Below, piece by piece: positions 1 through 4,655 of a stretch of 5,699 bases of DNA. The DNA is taken from positions 1 to 5,699 of the forward strand of contig DJUJ01000107.1 in assembly GCA_002438345.1 (NCBI GenBank), given 5' to 3'. Made by a program: the position numbers and the translations under genes. Source of the stretch: Paenibacillus sp. UBA6285 (GTDB lineage: Bacteria > Bacillota > Bacilli > Paenibacillales > Paenibacillaceae). The first letter of the stretch is position 1; every line of letters begins with the position of its first letter. A model generated the notes under the pieces. That model was not told the DNA's origin and ran no database searches. It saw only the letters and a list, made by a program, of their open reading frames with translations.

Positions 1-1
1 T

Positions 2-133
2 CCAGAGGATAGCGGAGCTGTTCGCTGGATCACCCGTGAGGACATGGCCAATTATGCCTTTCCTAATGTCTTCTTGAAGCTGCTGAACCTTTATTTCGAT
101 GAACAGGAAGAACAAGCGAAGTCAGAGAAGTAA
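2..133 (+). CDS. mutY: C-terminal end of a probable adenine DNA glycosylase MutY (partial)
   Basis: This is an open frame entering from the left edge and ending at TAA 131-133. It encodes the last 43 residues of a protein. The stretch RWITREDMANYAFPNVFLKL resembles the end of the NUDIX-like C-terminal domain of MutY, where a Trp-containing strand and a 'YAFP' motif precede the final helix. MutY excises adenine mispaired with 8-oxoguanine. The catalytic helix-hairpin-helix domain and the Fe-S cluster cysteines lie outside the window, so the identification rests on this short tail alone. The last residues (DEQEEQAKSEK) are hydrophilic and probably unstructured. The final codons already belong to a 9-bp repeat that continues past the stop. 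The gene is convergent with sodA. A different NUDIX-domain protein remains possible. Confidence 0.55.
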   Translation, partial: PEDSGAVRWITREDMANYAFPNVFLKLLNLYFDEQEEQAKSEK

Positions 134-242
134 GAGAAGTGTGAGATATATGAGTAGTAGCAGATATATGAGAAGTACCAGAAGTAAAGTATGCTTAAGT
201 AGATGAAGTAAGAAATGTATCCGAAATATCTGGAGTAAGAAA
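126..242 (+). repeat. Degenerate 9-bp phased repeat, consensus near AGAAGTANN
   Basis: Cut into 9-mers from position 126, the sequence reads agaagtaag, agaagtgtg, agatatatg, agtagtagc, agatatatg, agaagtacc, agaagtaaa, then after one divergent unit agtagatga, agtaagaaa, and again agtaagaaa at 234. Exact longer copies keep the same phase: AGATATATGAG at 144 and 162 (18 bp apart) and AGTAAGAAATGT at 207 and 234 (27 bp apart). The array begins in the last two codons of the mutY-like gene and runs through its stop. In the mutY frame the units read as E-K-C, E-I-Y, Q-I-Y, E-K-Y interrupted by stops. It is therefore either a decayed coding repeat or a non-coding microsatellite. The function is unknown. 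Confidence 0.7.
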
Positions 243-331
243 TGTGTTGAATGCGATGATGTGTTGAGTGTGTTGAATTACTAAATTTATTGAATGTTAA
301 GTAAATTAAATGTATGGGTTGTGTGAAGAGA

Positions 332-367
332 GAGTGAGGTATGCGCCTATGATCGCTTACTTCACTC
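332..367. repeat. Hairpin at the edge of the palindrome array
   Basis: GAGTGAGGTA (332-341) pairs with TACTTCACTC (358-367) over 10 positions, with one G-T wobble. A further GCG/CGC pairing (343-345 with 354-356) lies inside around an 8-nt loop. No T-run follows on the plus strand, so it is not a standard intrinsic terminator. It could stabilise the 3' end of the mutY-like transcript or belong to the adjacent repeat family. Confidence 0.55.
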
Positions 368-381
368 CCGCGGCTTAATTA

Positions 382-562
382 TAGGGAATTCCTCCCTAAA
401 ATTAGGGCCGAAAGGGCCTGCATTTGATATTTTTAGGGAAAACCTCCCTATAATTTGGGTGGAATCCTGAATTATGCTCCGGAATGGATGATTTAGAGGG
501 AGTTTCCCTAATTACTCGTATTTATAGTGTATATGAGCAGAATTAAAGGGAGTTATTCCCTT
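382..562. repeat. Array of four short palindromes with AGGGA/TCCCT arms
   Basis: Four hairpins share the same core. They are TAGGGA-attcc-TCCCTA (382-398), TAGGGA-aaacc-TCCCTA (434-450), AGGGA-gtt-TCCCT (497-509) and AAGGGA-gttat-TCCCTT (546-562). Successive cores start about 50 to 60 bp apart. The loops of the first two end in CC on the plus strand, whereas the last two have G-T-T after AGGGA. The first pair is therefore inverted relative to the second pair. The flanks of the first two also match (AATTAGGG and AATTTGGG follow the right arm). I recall similar AGGGA/TCCCT palindromes scattered between genes in Paenibacillus, but cannot verify that here. They look like copies of a dispersed non-coding repeat. 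Confidence 0.75.
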
Positions 563-779
563 ATCAGAGGCACGATGACTCATTTGCGGGTCTGTCCAAC
601 AGCGGTACGACAAAGGGTGGGCCGGTCCTCATTCATTGATCCGCATCCAATTCCCATTTATCGATCCTCGTCCAACCATTACTAAATGAATCATATGTTC
701 CAAGAACCAAGTCTAGTCTATCGCCAACCATTCAAGCGGCGTAAAAATGCGGTGTCTGAGGATAATGATCTACTCTGTT

Positions 780-859
780 TGTTTTAAACGAACCCTGTTT
801 CTAGCGAATGCTGTTTCAAACGAACCATGTTTTAAACGAACCATCTTTCTAACCAACCA
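780..859 (+). repeat. Five tandem 16-bp repeats
   Basis: Five contiguous 16-bp units start at 780, 796, 812, 828 and 844: TGTTTTAAACGAACCC, TGTTTCTAGCGAATGC, TGTTTCAAACGAACCA, TGTTTTAAACGAACCA and TCTTTCTAACCAACCA. The consensus is TGTTTYAAACGAACCA. Units 3 and 4 differ by one base, while units 2 and 5 are the most diverged. The period is not a multiple of three and no open frame crosses the array, so it is non-coding. It sits 11 bp from the outer edge of the bidirectional terminator. The function is unknown. Confidence 0.85.
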
Positions 860-870
860 CACCCCTAACT

Positions 871-923
871 AAACAAAGAAGGTATCTCCTAGCCCATTGG
901 GCTCTGAGATACCTTCTTTGTTT
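871..923. terminator. Bidirectional intrinsic terminator between the mutY-like gene and sodA
   Basis: A perfect 18-bp inverted repeat has arms at 871-888 (AAACAAAGAAGGTATCTC) and 906-923. Inside it is a second stem, AGCCC/GGGCT (891-895 with 899-903), around an ATT loop. On both strands the outer arm ends in a T-rich stretch (CTTTGTTT), so the structure can terminate transcripts from either side. It lies 63 bp past the sodA stop and is the obvious sodA terminator. The mutY-like gene ends far away (740 bp), so its use from that side is less certain. Confidence 0.88.
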
Positions 924-986
924 ATGCTTAGTTAAACGGTGAAGTCACAGCCTTGTGAGCTAGGACTTTATCCGTAATATAATTCC

Positions 987-1595
987 TTATTTCGCGCTTT
1001 CGTAACGTTTGCCAACTTCTTCCCAGTTCACTACGTTCCAGAACGCTTTGATGTAATCAGGGCGTTTGTTTTGGTAGTTCAGGTAGTAAGCGTGCTCCCA
1101 TACATCAAGTCCGAGGATTGGAGTAGCGCCTTCGCTGATTGGGTTGTCTTGGTTAGGTGTGCTTGTTACAGCCAGTTTGCCATCTTTAACAACTAGCCAA
1201 GCCCAGCCACTGCCGAAACGAGTAGTTGCTGCTGCTGCGAAATCTTCTTTGAATTTATCAAATCCGCCTAGCTCGCTATCAATAGCTTCTGCCAATGCGC
1301 CAGTTGGTGCGCCGCCGCCGTTTGGTCCAATAACTTCCCAGAACAGGGTATGGTTAGCGTGTCCACCACCATTGTTGCGAACAGCAGTACGGATAGCTTC
1401 TGGTACAGCGTTCAGATCTGTAAGAAGTTCTTCGATGCTTTTGCCTTGCAATTCAGGTGCCTTTTCCAAAGCTACGTTCAGATTAGTCACGTATGTGTTA
1501 TGGTGTCTGTCATGGTGAATTTCCATCGTTAATGCGTCGATGTGTGGTTCGAGTGCGTTGTTTGCATAAGGAAGTGCCGGTAATTGAAATGCCAT
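987..1595 (-). CDS. sodA: Manganese superoxide dismutase SodA
   Basis: This 202-residue protein, the usual length for Bacillales SodA, converts superoxide to hydrogen peroxide and oxygen in the cytoplasm. The four metal ligands are in place: His27 (in the EIHHDRHH segment), His82 ([12 protein letters not shown]), and Asp164 and His168 in the signature DVWEHAYY. The N-terminal helical-hairpin domain spans about residues 1-90 and the C-terminal alpha/beta domain about 95-200. The GGG run at 76-78 and Gln149 in TPNQDNP favour manganese over iron as the cofactor. The start is set by an AGGAGGG ribosome binding site (plus-strand 1604-1610) 8 nt upstream of ATG. The gene is monocistronic: it is flanked by a bidirectional terminator downstream and a divergent intergenic region upstream. 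No signal peptide is seen. Confidence 0.97.
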   Translation of the reverse strand: MAFQLPALPYANNALEPHIDALTMEIHHDRHHNTYVTNLNVALEKAPELQGKSIEELLTDLNAVPEAIRTAVRNNGGGHANHTLFWEVIGPNGGGAPTGALAEAIDSELGGFDKFKEDFAAAATTRFGSGWAWLVVKDGKLAVTSTPNQDNPISEGATPILGLDVWEHAYYLNYQNKRPDYIKAFWNVVNWEEVGKRYESAK

Positions 1596-1631
1596 GGAAA
1601 AATCCCTCCTGAGTATATTAGAATTTGTATA

Positions 1632-1660
1632 GATAAAGAACTATGGCGGTTTATCGTCAA
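1632..1660 (-). promoter_or_regulatory. Candidate sodA promoter
   Basis: On the minus strand, TTGACG (plus positions 1655-1660) matches the -35 consensus at five of six bases. It is followed after 17 nt by TTTATC (1632-1637), a poor -10. The predicted transcript would begin about 30 nt before the sodA start codon. The -35 is convincing and the -10 is not, so the true start could differ. Confidence 0.35.
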
Positions 1661-1791
1661 AATTCTTTATTGTTGATATGTACTATAGGGTATCGCCCAA
1701 TAGGATACTTTAATTAAACAGTATCTAGACCAATAATGCAACACTAAACAAACGCAAAAGTTTATAAAGTATGATGGGAGTGTAAACAGGA

Positions 1792-1819
1792 TTTACAATT
1801 GTATTGAAAATGTTAAAAT
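1792..1819 (+). promoter_or_regulatory. Candidate sigma-A promoter for the acetyltransferase gene
   Basis: TTTACA (1792-1797, five of six to TTGACA) is followed after 16 nt by TAAAAT (1814-1819, five of six to TATAAT). The upstream TGT gives an extended -10. Transcription would begin near 1826 and leave a leader of about 250 nt. An alternative weaker pair, ATGATA (1931-1936) and TTTAAT (1954-1959) with 17-nt spacing and a TGC extension, would give a 110-nt leader. Confidence 0.5.
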
Positions 1820-1846
1820 GTAGAGCCTTCACCCCATAGACATATA

Positions 1847-1870
1847 TCATTATAATTACCCTTATAATGA
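1847..1870. promoter_or_regulatory. Inverted repeat TCATTATAA / TTATAATGA, possible operator
   Basis: A perfect 9-bp inverted repeat (1847-1855 and 1862-1870) is separated by TTACCC. It lies just downstream of the predicted plus-strand start near 1826, where a bound repressor could block RNA polymerase. The arms resemble half-sites of Fur-family regulators (PerR, Zur, Fur), but the spacing and half-site order do not match a standard PerR or Fur box. It could also fold as an AT-rich RNA hairpin. Confidence 0.45.
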
Positions 1871-1891
1871 AACAATGAATCTCACTCAAAA

Positions 1892-1919
1892 TGTAAACGC
1901 TTGATATTAAGCGCTTTCA
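1892..1919. promoter_or_regulatory. Cre-like double palindrome (CcpA-type site)
   Basis: TGTAAACGCTTGAT (1892-1905) is followed directly by ATTAAGCGCTTTCA (1906-1919). The second half read on the minus strand is TGAAAGCGCTTAAT, which matches the catabolite-responsive element consensus TGWAANCGNTNWCA except at the last two positions. The first half carries the same TGnAAnCGCTT core on the plus strand. Together they form a 28-bp palindrome with 11 of 14 pairs matching. Control by CcpA or another LacI-family regulator is an inference. Confidence 0.5.
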
Positions 1920-1950
1920 AAAGAAAAGTGATGATATCACGAGAAAAGTG

Positions 1951-2002
1951 TGCTTTAATAGATTTAAAAGCAGGTATTCCTCGGTATTTGATGCTTTTTT
2001 TT
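1951..2002 (+). promoter_or_regulatory. Attenuator-like segment with alternative pairings
   Basis: AAAAGCA (1966-1972) can pair with the upstream TGCTTT (1951-1956) or with the downstream TGCTTTT (1992-1998). The downstream arm runs into eight Ts (1995-2002). This is the logic of an antiterminator/terminator switch in the acetyltransferase leader. The stems are short and GC-poor and the terminator loop is 19 nt, so the terminator would be weak. The assignment is tentative. Confidence 0.25.
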
Positions 2003-2074
2003 ATTTTCTCAATGTTAAGGGAACCCCTTCTTTTTGTTAAATTCATAAGCCATAGACAAGGGAGATTTTAAAGA

Positions 2075-2494
2075 ATGCACGTTCGTTCCTTTCAATTAAG
2101 CGACGTTAGCCCTGTGACTGATTTGCTGCAAACCGCATTATCGGAAGAATGTTTCGAGAACACTATCGAGCCTTTCTCCAGGCAGCTTTCATGGGATTCA
2201 GATCTCATTGTAGTTGCGGAAGATGAAGATGAAATTGTTGGAGCACTGATTGGTACGATTGAGAAAAACCACGGTTGTTATTTCCGGATTGCTGTACATC
2301 CCGATTATCGCCGCAGAGGAGTCGGTAGAAGTCTGGTATCGGCTATGGAATCCAGGTTTCAAGCTCGTAAGGTCAGTGATATCTACTTAGCTGTCGATGA
2401 GCATAATTCTTTTGCTTTGCCATTGTATGAAGCTATGGGATATAGCGAGAATCAAATTATCAAATCGGTCCGGAAGCTGAGCATTGTTGGGTAA
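2075..2494 (+). CDS. GNAT-family N-acetyltransferase
   Basis: This 139-residue single-domain acetyltransferase transfers the acetyl group of acetyl-CoA to an amine. The substrate cannot be told from the sequence. The GNAT fold is clear. There is an N-terminal strand (VRSFQLSDV), a central strand IVVAEDEDEIVGALIGTI (about 45-62), motif A with strand YFRIAVHPDYR and the acetyl-CoA pyrophosphate loop RRRGVG (residues 79-84), and motif B, where N111 precedes the LPLYEAMGY segment (115-123). It resembles RimI-like proteins, but it lacks enough distinctive features to call a ribosomal-protein acetylase. ATG is preceded by AAGGGAG (2058-2064) with 10-nt spacing. It stands alone: its own terminator follows and sodA diverges upstream. 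The long leader with cre-like and inverted-repeat sequences suggests regulated expression. Confidence 0.88.
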   Translation: MHVRSFQLSDVSPVTDLLQTALSEECFENTIEPFSRQLSWDSDLIVVAEDEDEIVGALIGTIEKNHGCYFRIAVHPDYRRRGVGRSLVSAMESRFQARKVSDIYLAVDEHNSFALPLYEAMGYSENQIIKSVRKLSIVG

Positions 2495-2577
2495 TTTTGA
2501 TCACCTAGCTACGTAAGCGGAAACATTTTCTAAATAAAGAACTATAGTTGACGATATAGTCTGTTTCATTCATACTC

Positions 2578-2628
2578 AAGCGTATTTTCCAGAAGTCCAT
2601 TGCTAATGGCTGGGAGATATGCTTTTTT
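2578..2628 (+). terminator. Intrinsic terminator of the acetyltransferase gene
   Basis: The arm 2578-2592 (AAGCGTATTTTCCAG) pairs along its whole length with 2610-2624 (CTGGGAGATATGCTT), including three G-T wobbles. A 4-nt bulge (2593-2596) follows, then an inner stem CCATT/AATGG (2597-2601 with 2605-2609) around a GCT loop. The right arm runs into six Ts (2623-2628). It lies 83 bp past the acetyltransferase stop and is oriented to terminate plus-strand transcription. Confidence 0.72.
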
Positions 2629-2630
2629 AT

Positions 2631-2639
2631 TGTTATAAT
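2631..2639 (+). promoter_or_regulatory. Extended -10 promoter for lepB-queG
   Basis: TGTTATAAT is a perfect TATAAT (2634-2639) with the TGn extension, placed directly after the T-run of the terminator. At 16-18 nt upstream there is no recognisable -35, which fits an extended -10 promoter. Transcription would start near 2646, about 39 nt before the TTG start of lepB. Confidence 0.6.
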
Positions 2640-2671
2640 ATCTGCAAGTATAGACTTCAATAATCGAGAAT

Positions 2672-2680
2672 AAGAGGTGA
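2672..2680 (+). promoter_or_regulatory. Ribosome binding site that fixes the TTG start of lepB
   Basis: AAGAGGTGA lies 4 nt before TTG at 2685, and its GAGG core is 7 nt away. The next in-frame ATG (2712) has only AGGAG at 2692-2696, 15 nt away, which is too far. The TTG is therefore the better start. Confidence 0.75.
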
Positions 2681-2684
2681 CATA

Positions 2685-3293
2685 TTGAGTCAGGAGCCCC
2701 AAGTAGAGTATATGCGAAATCGGAAGCAAAGACATAGAACATCCAGATCAAAGAAAGGCTTTGGAGGTCGTTTAGCCGAGGAATTGAAGGATTGGTTGCT
2801 TACGGCGGTAGTTGTTTTTGCGGTGATGTCGGTTCTTAATATTTTTGTGTTCAATATATCAACGGTTAAAGGCCAGTCTATGCAGCCAACGCTTGTGGAA
2901 GGTGAGAGGCTCTTCATTAATAAGCTTTCATTGATGTTTGTAAACCCGAAACACGGGGATGTCATCATTCTTCATGATCCGAGCACTGGACCCAGTCAGA
3001 AGGAGTTTTTAGTGAAACGAGTCATTGGCATACCTGGAGACATCATAGAAGTAAAGGATCACCAGTTATATGTAAATGGAAAAATAGTGAATGAGCCCTA
3101 TATAGATACCGAGATTGAAGACCCGGATTTTGCGGCGTTAACCGTGGAAAGCGGAAGCTATTTTGTCATGGGAGATAACCGGCATGCTTCAGCAAGCAAA
3201 GACAGTCGTTATTTCGGCTCCATCCCACAGGACATGATTGTAGGCAGGGCGGATTATATATGGTGGCCGCTGTCTAAACTGAAAGGATTATAA
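2685..3293 (+). CDS. lepB: Type I signal peptidase LepB/SipS
   Basis: This 202-residue membrane serine protease cleaves signal peptides from secreted preproteins on the outer face of the membrane. The N-terminus is strongly basic (residues 11-24), followed by one membrane segment at about 37-57 and then the extracytoplasmic catalytic domain, the usual layout in Gram-positive bacteria. The catalytic dyad is Ser65 in GQSMQPTL and Lys111 in VKRVIGIPGD. The conserved MGDNR box (162-166) and DSRYFG (173-178) are present. The linker between GDNR and DSR is six residues (HASASK), whereas the usual family pattern has four. Translation starts at TTG. The gene follows an extended -10 promoter and lies 36 bp upstream of queG on the same strand, so the two are probably cotranscribed. 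Confidence 0.95.
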   Translation: MSQEPQVEYMRNRKQRHRTSRSKKGFGGRLAEELKDWLLTAVVVFAVMSVLNIFVFNISTVKGQSMQPTLVEGERLFINKLSLMFVNPKHGDVIILHDPSTGPSQKEFLVKRVIGIPGDIIEVKDHQLYVNGKIVNEPYIDTEIEDPDFAALTVESGSYFVMGDNRHASASKDSRYFGSIPQDMIVGRADYIWWPLSKLKGL

Positions 3294-3329
3294 GAAAGCC
3301 ATAGACGATAAGAAAAGGAGAAGGCGGAA

Positions 3330-4553
3330 ATGAACAATACATTTCAGTCACCTTATGCTCCCCCGCCTTCCAAGTGGGCACAGCTCAAAGCTGAAATTAA
3401 GGAGGCTGCGTCGTCACTCGGTATTGATGATGTCGGGTTTACAACTGCAGAGCCTTTTTTATATTTGAAAAATATTCTGCAAGACCATAGAGACAAGGGC
3501 TATGACTCTGGTTTCGAGGAACCGGATCTGGATAAAAGGACGATTCCCGCACTGAGTTCTGGGGACAAGCCATTGTCTATTATTTCGATTGCTGTGGCCT
3601 ATCCCTCCAAAATGGAGAACCCTCCGAAGTCTGAGCCAGGTGCACGTAGAGGCATTCTCGCCCGAGCATCATGGGGTAGGGATTATCATCATGTGCTAAG
3701 GGAAGCACTAGGACAGTTAGAAGAATTTATTCGTGAGCGCGTACCGGAGGCTGTGCTGGAAAGTATGGTGGACACCGGTGTACTGGTAGATAGAGCGGTA
3801 GCGGAAAGAGCAGGGATTGGCTTTAGCGCCAAAAACTGTTCCATCATCTCTCCTAAATGGGGGTCTTGGATTTATCTTGGGGAGATGGTCACGAACATTC
3901 CTTTTCCTCCGGATGAGGCTGTCGAGGAAGGGTGCGGGGAGTGTACCAAGTGTATTGATGCCTGTCCAACTGGAGCGTTGGTGGGTCCGGGGCAGCTTAA
4001 TGCACAGGCTTGTATCTCTTATCTGACGCAGACCAAAGGATTTCTGAGTGAGGAATACATGACCAAGATTGGCAATCGTCTGTACGGCTGTGACACCTGC
4101 CAGATTGTATGTCCCAAGAATAGGGGGAAGAACTGGAATCATCGCCCTCAGATACTTCCTGACCCTGAGATCGTGAAGCCGCTGCTATTGCCGATCCTTG
4201 ATCTCAGTAATCGCGAATTTAAGGATAGATTCGGTAATAGCTCTGCTGCCTGGAGAGGGAAAAAGCCAATGCAGCGGAATGCGATCATCGCCTTGGGTAA
4301 TTTCAAGGAAGCGGGTGCTGTGCCAAAGCTAACAGAAATTGTGCTGAAAGAGCCGCGGCCTGAGATGCGAGGCACTGCTGCTTGGGCGCTGGGGCGCATC
4401 GGTAGTGAGGAGGCTCTAGCTGCCGTAGAATCAGCTTTAGAGCGCGAGGAGCATGACACGGTAAGGCAAATGCTGAGCCGGGCGCAGGACGTACTGCTTA
4501 GTGGGAAGAAGGCACAAGAGGATGGGGGATTTAATGAAGGGAAAAGATCATAG
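3330..4553 (+). CDS. queG: Epoxyqueuosine reductase QueG
   Basis: This 407-residue cytoplasmic enzyme reduces epoxyqueuosine to queuosine at the wobble position of tRNAs with GUN anticodons, using cobalamin and two [4Fe-4S] clusters. The N-terminal cobalamin-binding reductase domain spans about 15-190. VDTG at 147-150 contains Asp148, likely equivalent to the catalytic aspartate of characterised QueG. The ferredoxin-like region has Cys202, 205, 208 and 212 (CGECTKCIDACP), Cys228, and Cys254, 257 and 261 (CDTCQIVCP), enough for both clusters. Residues about 307-390 form HEAT-like helical repeats (AIIALGNF, AAWALGRIG), normal for the longer QueG form that grips tRNA. A charged tail follows. ATG is preceded by AAGGAG (3315-3320) with 9-nt spacing. 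It is probably cotranscribed with lepB and is close to folE, which acts at the start of the same pathway. Confidence 0.96.
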   Translation: MNNTFQSPYAPPPSKWAQLKAEIKEAASSLGIDDVGFTTAEPFLYLKNILQDHRDKGYDSGFEEPDLDKRTIPALSSGDKPLSIISIAVAYPSKMENPPKSEPGARRGILARASWGRDYHHVLREALGQLEEFIRERVPEAVLESMVDTGVLVDRAVAERAGIGFSAKNCSIISPKWGSWIYLGEMVTNIPFPPDEAVEEGCGECTKCIDACPTGALVGPGQLNAQACISYLTQTKGFLSEEYMTKIGNRLYGCDTCQIVCPKNRGKNWNHRPQILPDPEIVKPLLLPILDLSNREFKDRFGNSSAAWRGKKPMQRNAIIALGNFKEAGAVPKLTEIVLKEPRPEMRGTAAWALGRIGSEEALAAVESALEREEHDTVRQMLSRAQDVLLSGKKAQEDGGFNEGKRS

Positions 4554-4572
4554 ACAGGTTGTAGATTCCCAA

Positions 4573-4601
4573 TTGCTGTCCAGTTCTCGAAATGCTATGA
4601 T
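4573..4601 (+). promoter_or_regulatory. Candidate promoter for yneF-folE
   Basis: TTGCTG (4573-4578) is followed after 17 nt by TATGAT (4596-4601), with an upstream TGC giving an extended -10. The -35 matches only its TTG. Transcription would start near 4608, 48 nt before the yneF-like ATG. There is no terminator between queG and this site, so readthrough from lepB-queG is also likely. Confidence 0.5.
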
Positions 4602-4610
4602 AGATTCGCG

Positions 4611-4622
4611 CGCCATATGGCG
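4611..4622. promoter_or_regulatory. Perfect 12-bp palindrome at the predicted transcript start
   Basis: CGCCATATGGCG reads the same on both strands and lies about 9 bp after the predicted -10, at or just past the start of transcription. It could be an operator for a dimeric repressor. With no loop it is a poor RNA hairpin. There is no direct evidence of binding. Confidence 0.3.
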
Positions 4623-4655
4623 ATGCAGACAATAGAGTGCAGAGGTGGGCTTTAG

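Larger units (their letters stand above)
134..986. other. Long gene-free spacer, rich in repeats
   Basis: This 853-bp stretch lies between the mutY-like gene and sodA. I find no credible coding region in it on either strand. It contains, in order, a purine-rich 9-bp phased repeat, a hairpin (332-367), four AGGGA/TCCCT palindromes (382-562), about 215 bp with no structure I can name (563-779), five 16-bp tandem units (780-859) and a bidirectional terminator (871-923). The last 63 bp before the sodA stop hold only a small TCACA/TGTGA hairpin (945-958). The only open frame of note, 533-685, is discounted because it has no ribosome binding site and reads through a palindrome. Confidence 0.8.
1596..2074. 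other. Divergent regulatory region between sodA and the acetyltransferase gene
   Basis: This 479-bp region has no credible gene. It separates two genes transcribed away from each other. It contains the candidate sodA promoter, a well-formed plus-strand promoter (1792-1819), an inverted repeat (1847-1870), a 28-bp cre-like palindrome (1892-1919) and an attenuator-like segment (1951-2002). This implies a leader of about 250 nt before the acetyltransferase. I do not recognise any known riboswitch class in it. Confidence 0.6.

Noticed and set aside
533..685. A 50-codon plus-strand open frame starting ATG at 533
   Set aside because: It has no ribosome binding site, reads straight through one of the AGGGA/TCCCT palindromes, and has a low-complexity, non-globular composition. 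It is better explained as a chance frame in repeat DNA.
945..958. TCACA-gcct-TGTGA inverted repeat, resembling a CRP-type site
   Set aside because: The half-sites are in the wrong order for a CRP box (TGTGA should come first), and the position downstream of sodA gives no regulatory sense.
134..986. Possible CRISPR array or attachment site in the repeat-rich spacer
   Set aside because: The repeats are degenerate and contiguous or palindromic with unequal spacing. There are no conserved direct repeats separating unique spacers, and no cas gene, tRNA or integrase is present.
1144..1532. Long plus-strand open frames across sodA
   Set aside because: They are antisense to a well-supported sodA gene with all metal ligands, lack ribosome binding sites and show no recognisable domain.
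2017..2035. AAGGG-aac-CCCTT hairpin followed by CTTTTT as a terminator
   Set aside because: The stem is only 5 bp with a 3-nt loop and lies 40 bp before a gene start. It is too weak to call a terminator.
2534..2545. ATAAAGAACTAT is an exact copy of 1633-1644
   Set aside because: A 12-bp match between two AT-rich places in a 5.7-kb window is near chance expectation, and the flanks do not continue the similarity.
2548..2576. TTGACG and CATACT with 17-nt spacing as a lepB promoter
   Set aside because: A transcript from here would start inside the terminator stem and have to pass its T-run. The extended -10 at 2631-2639 is a better match and lies past the terminator. It cannot be excluded as a minor promoter.
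3717..4459. Minus-strand open frames inside queG
   Set aside because: They oppose a strongly supported QueG reading frame with both cysteine clusters, and no start signal is seen on that strand.
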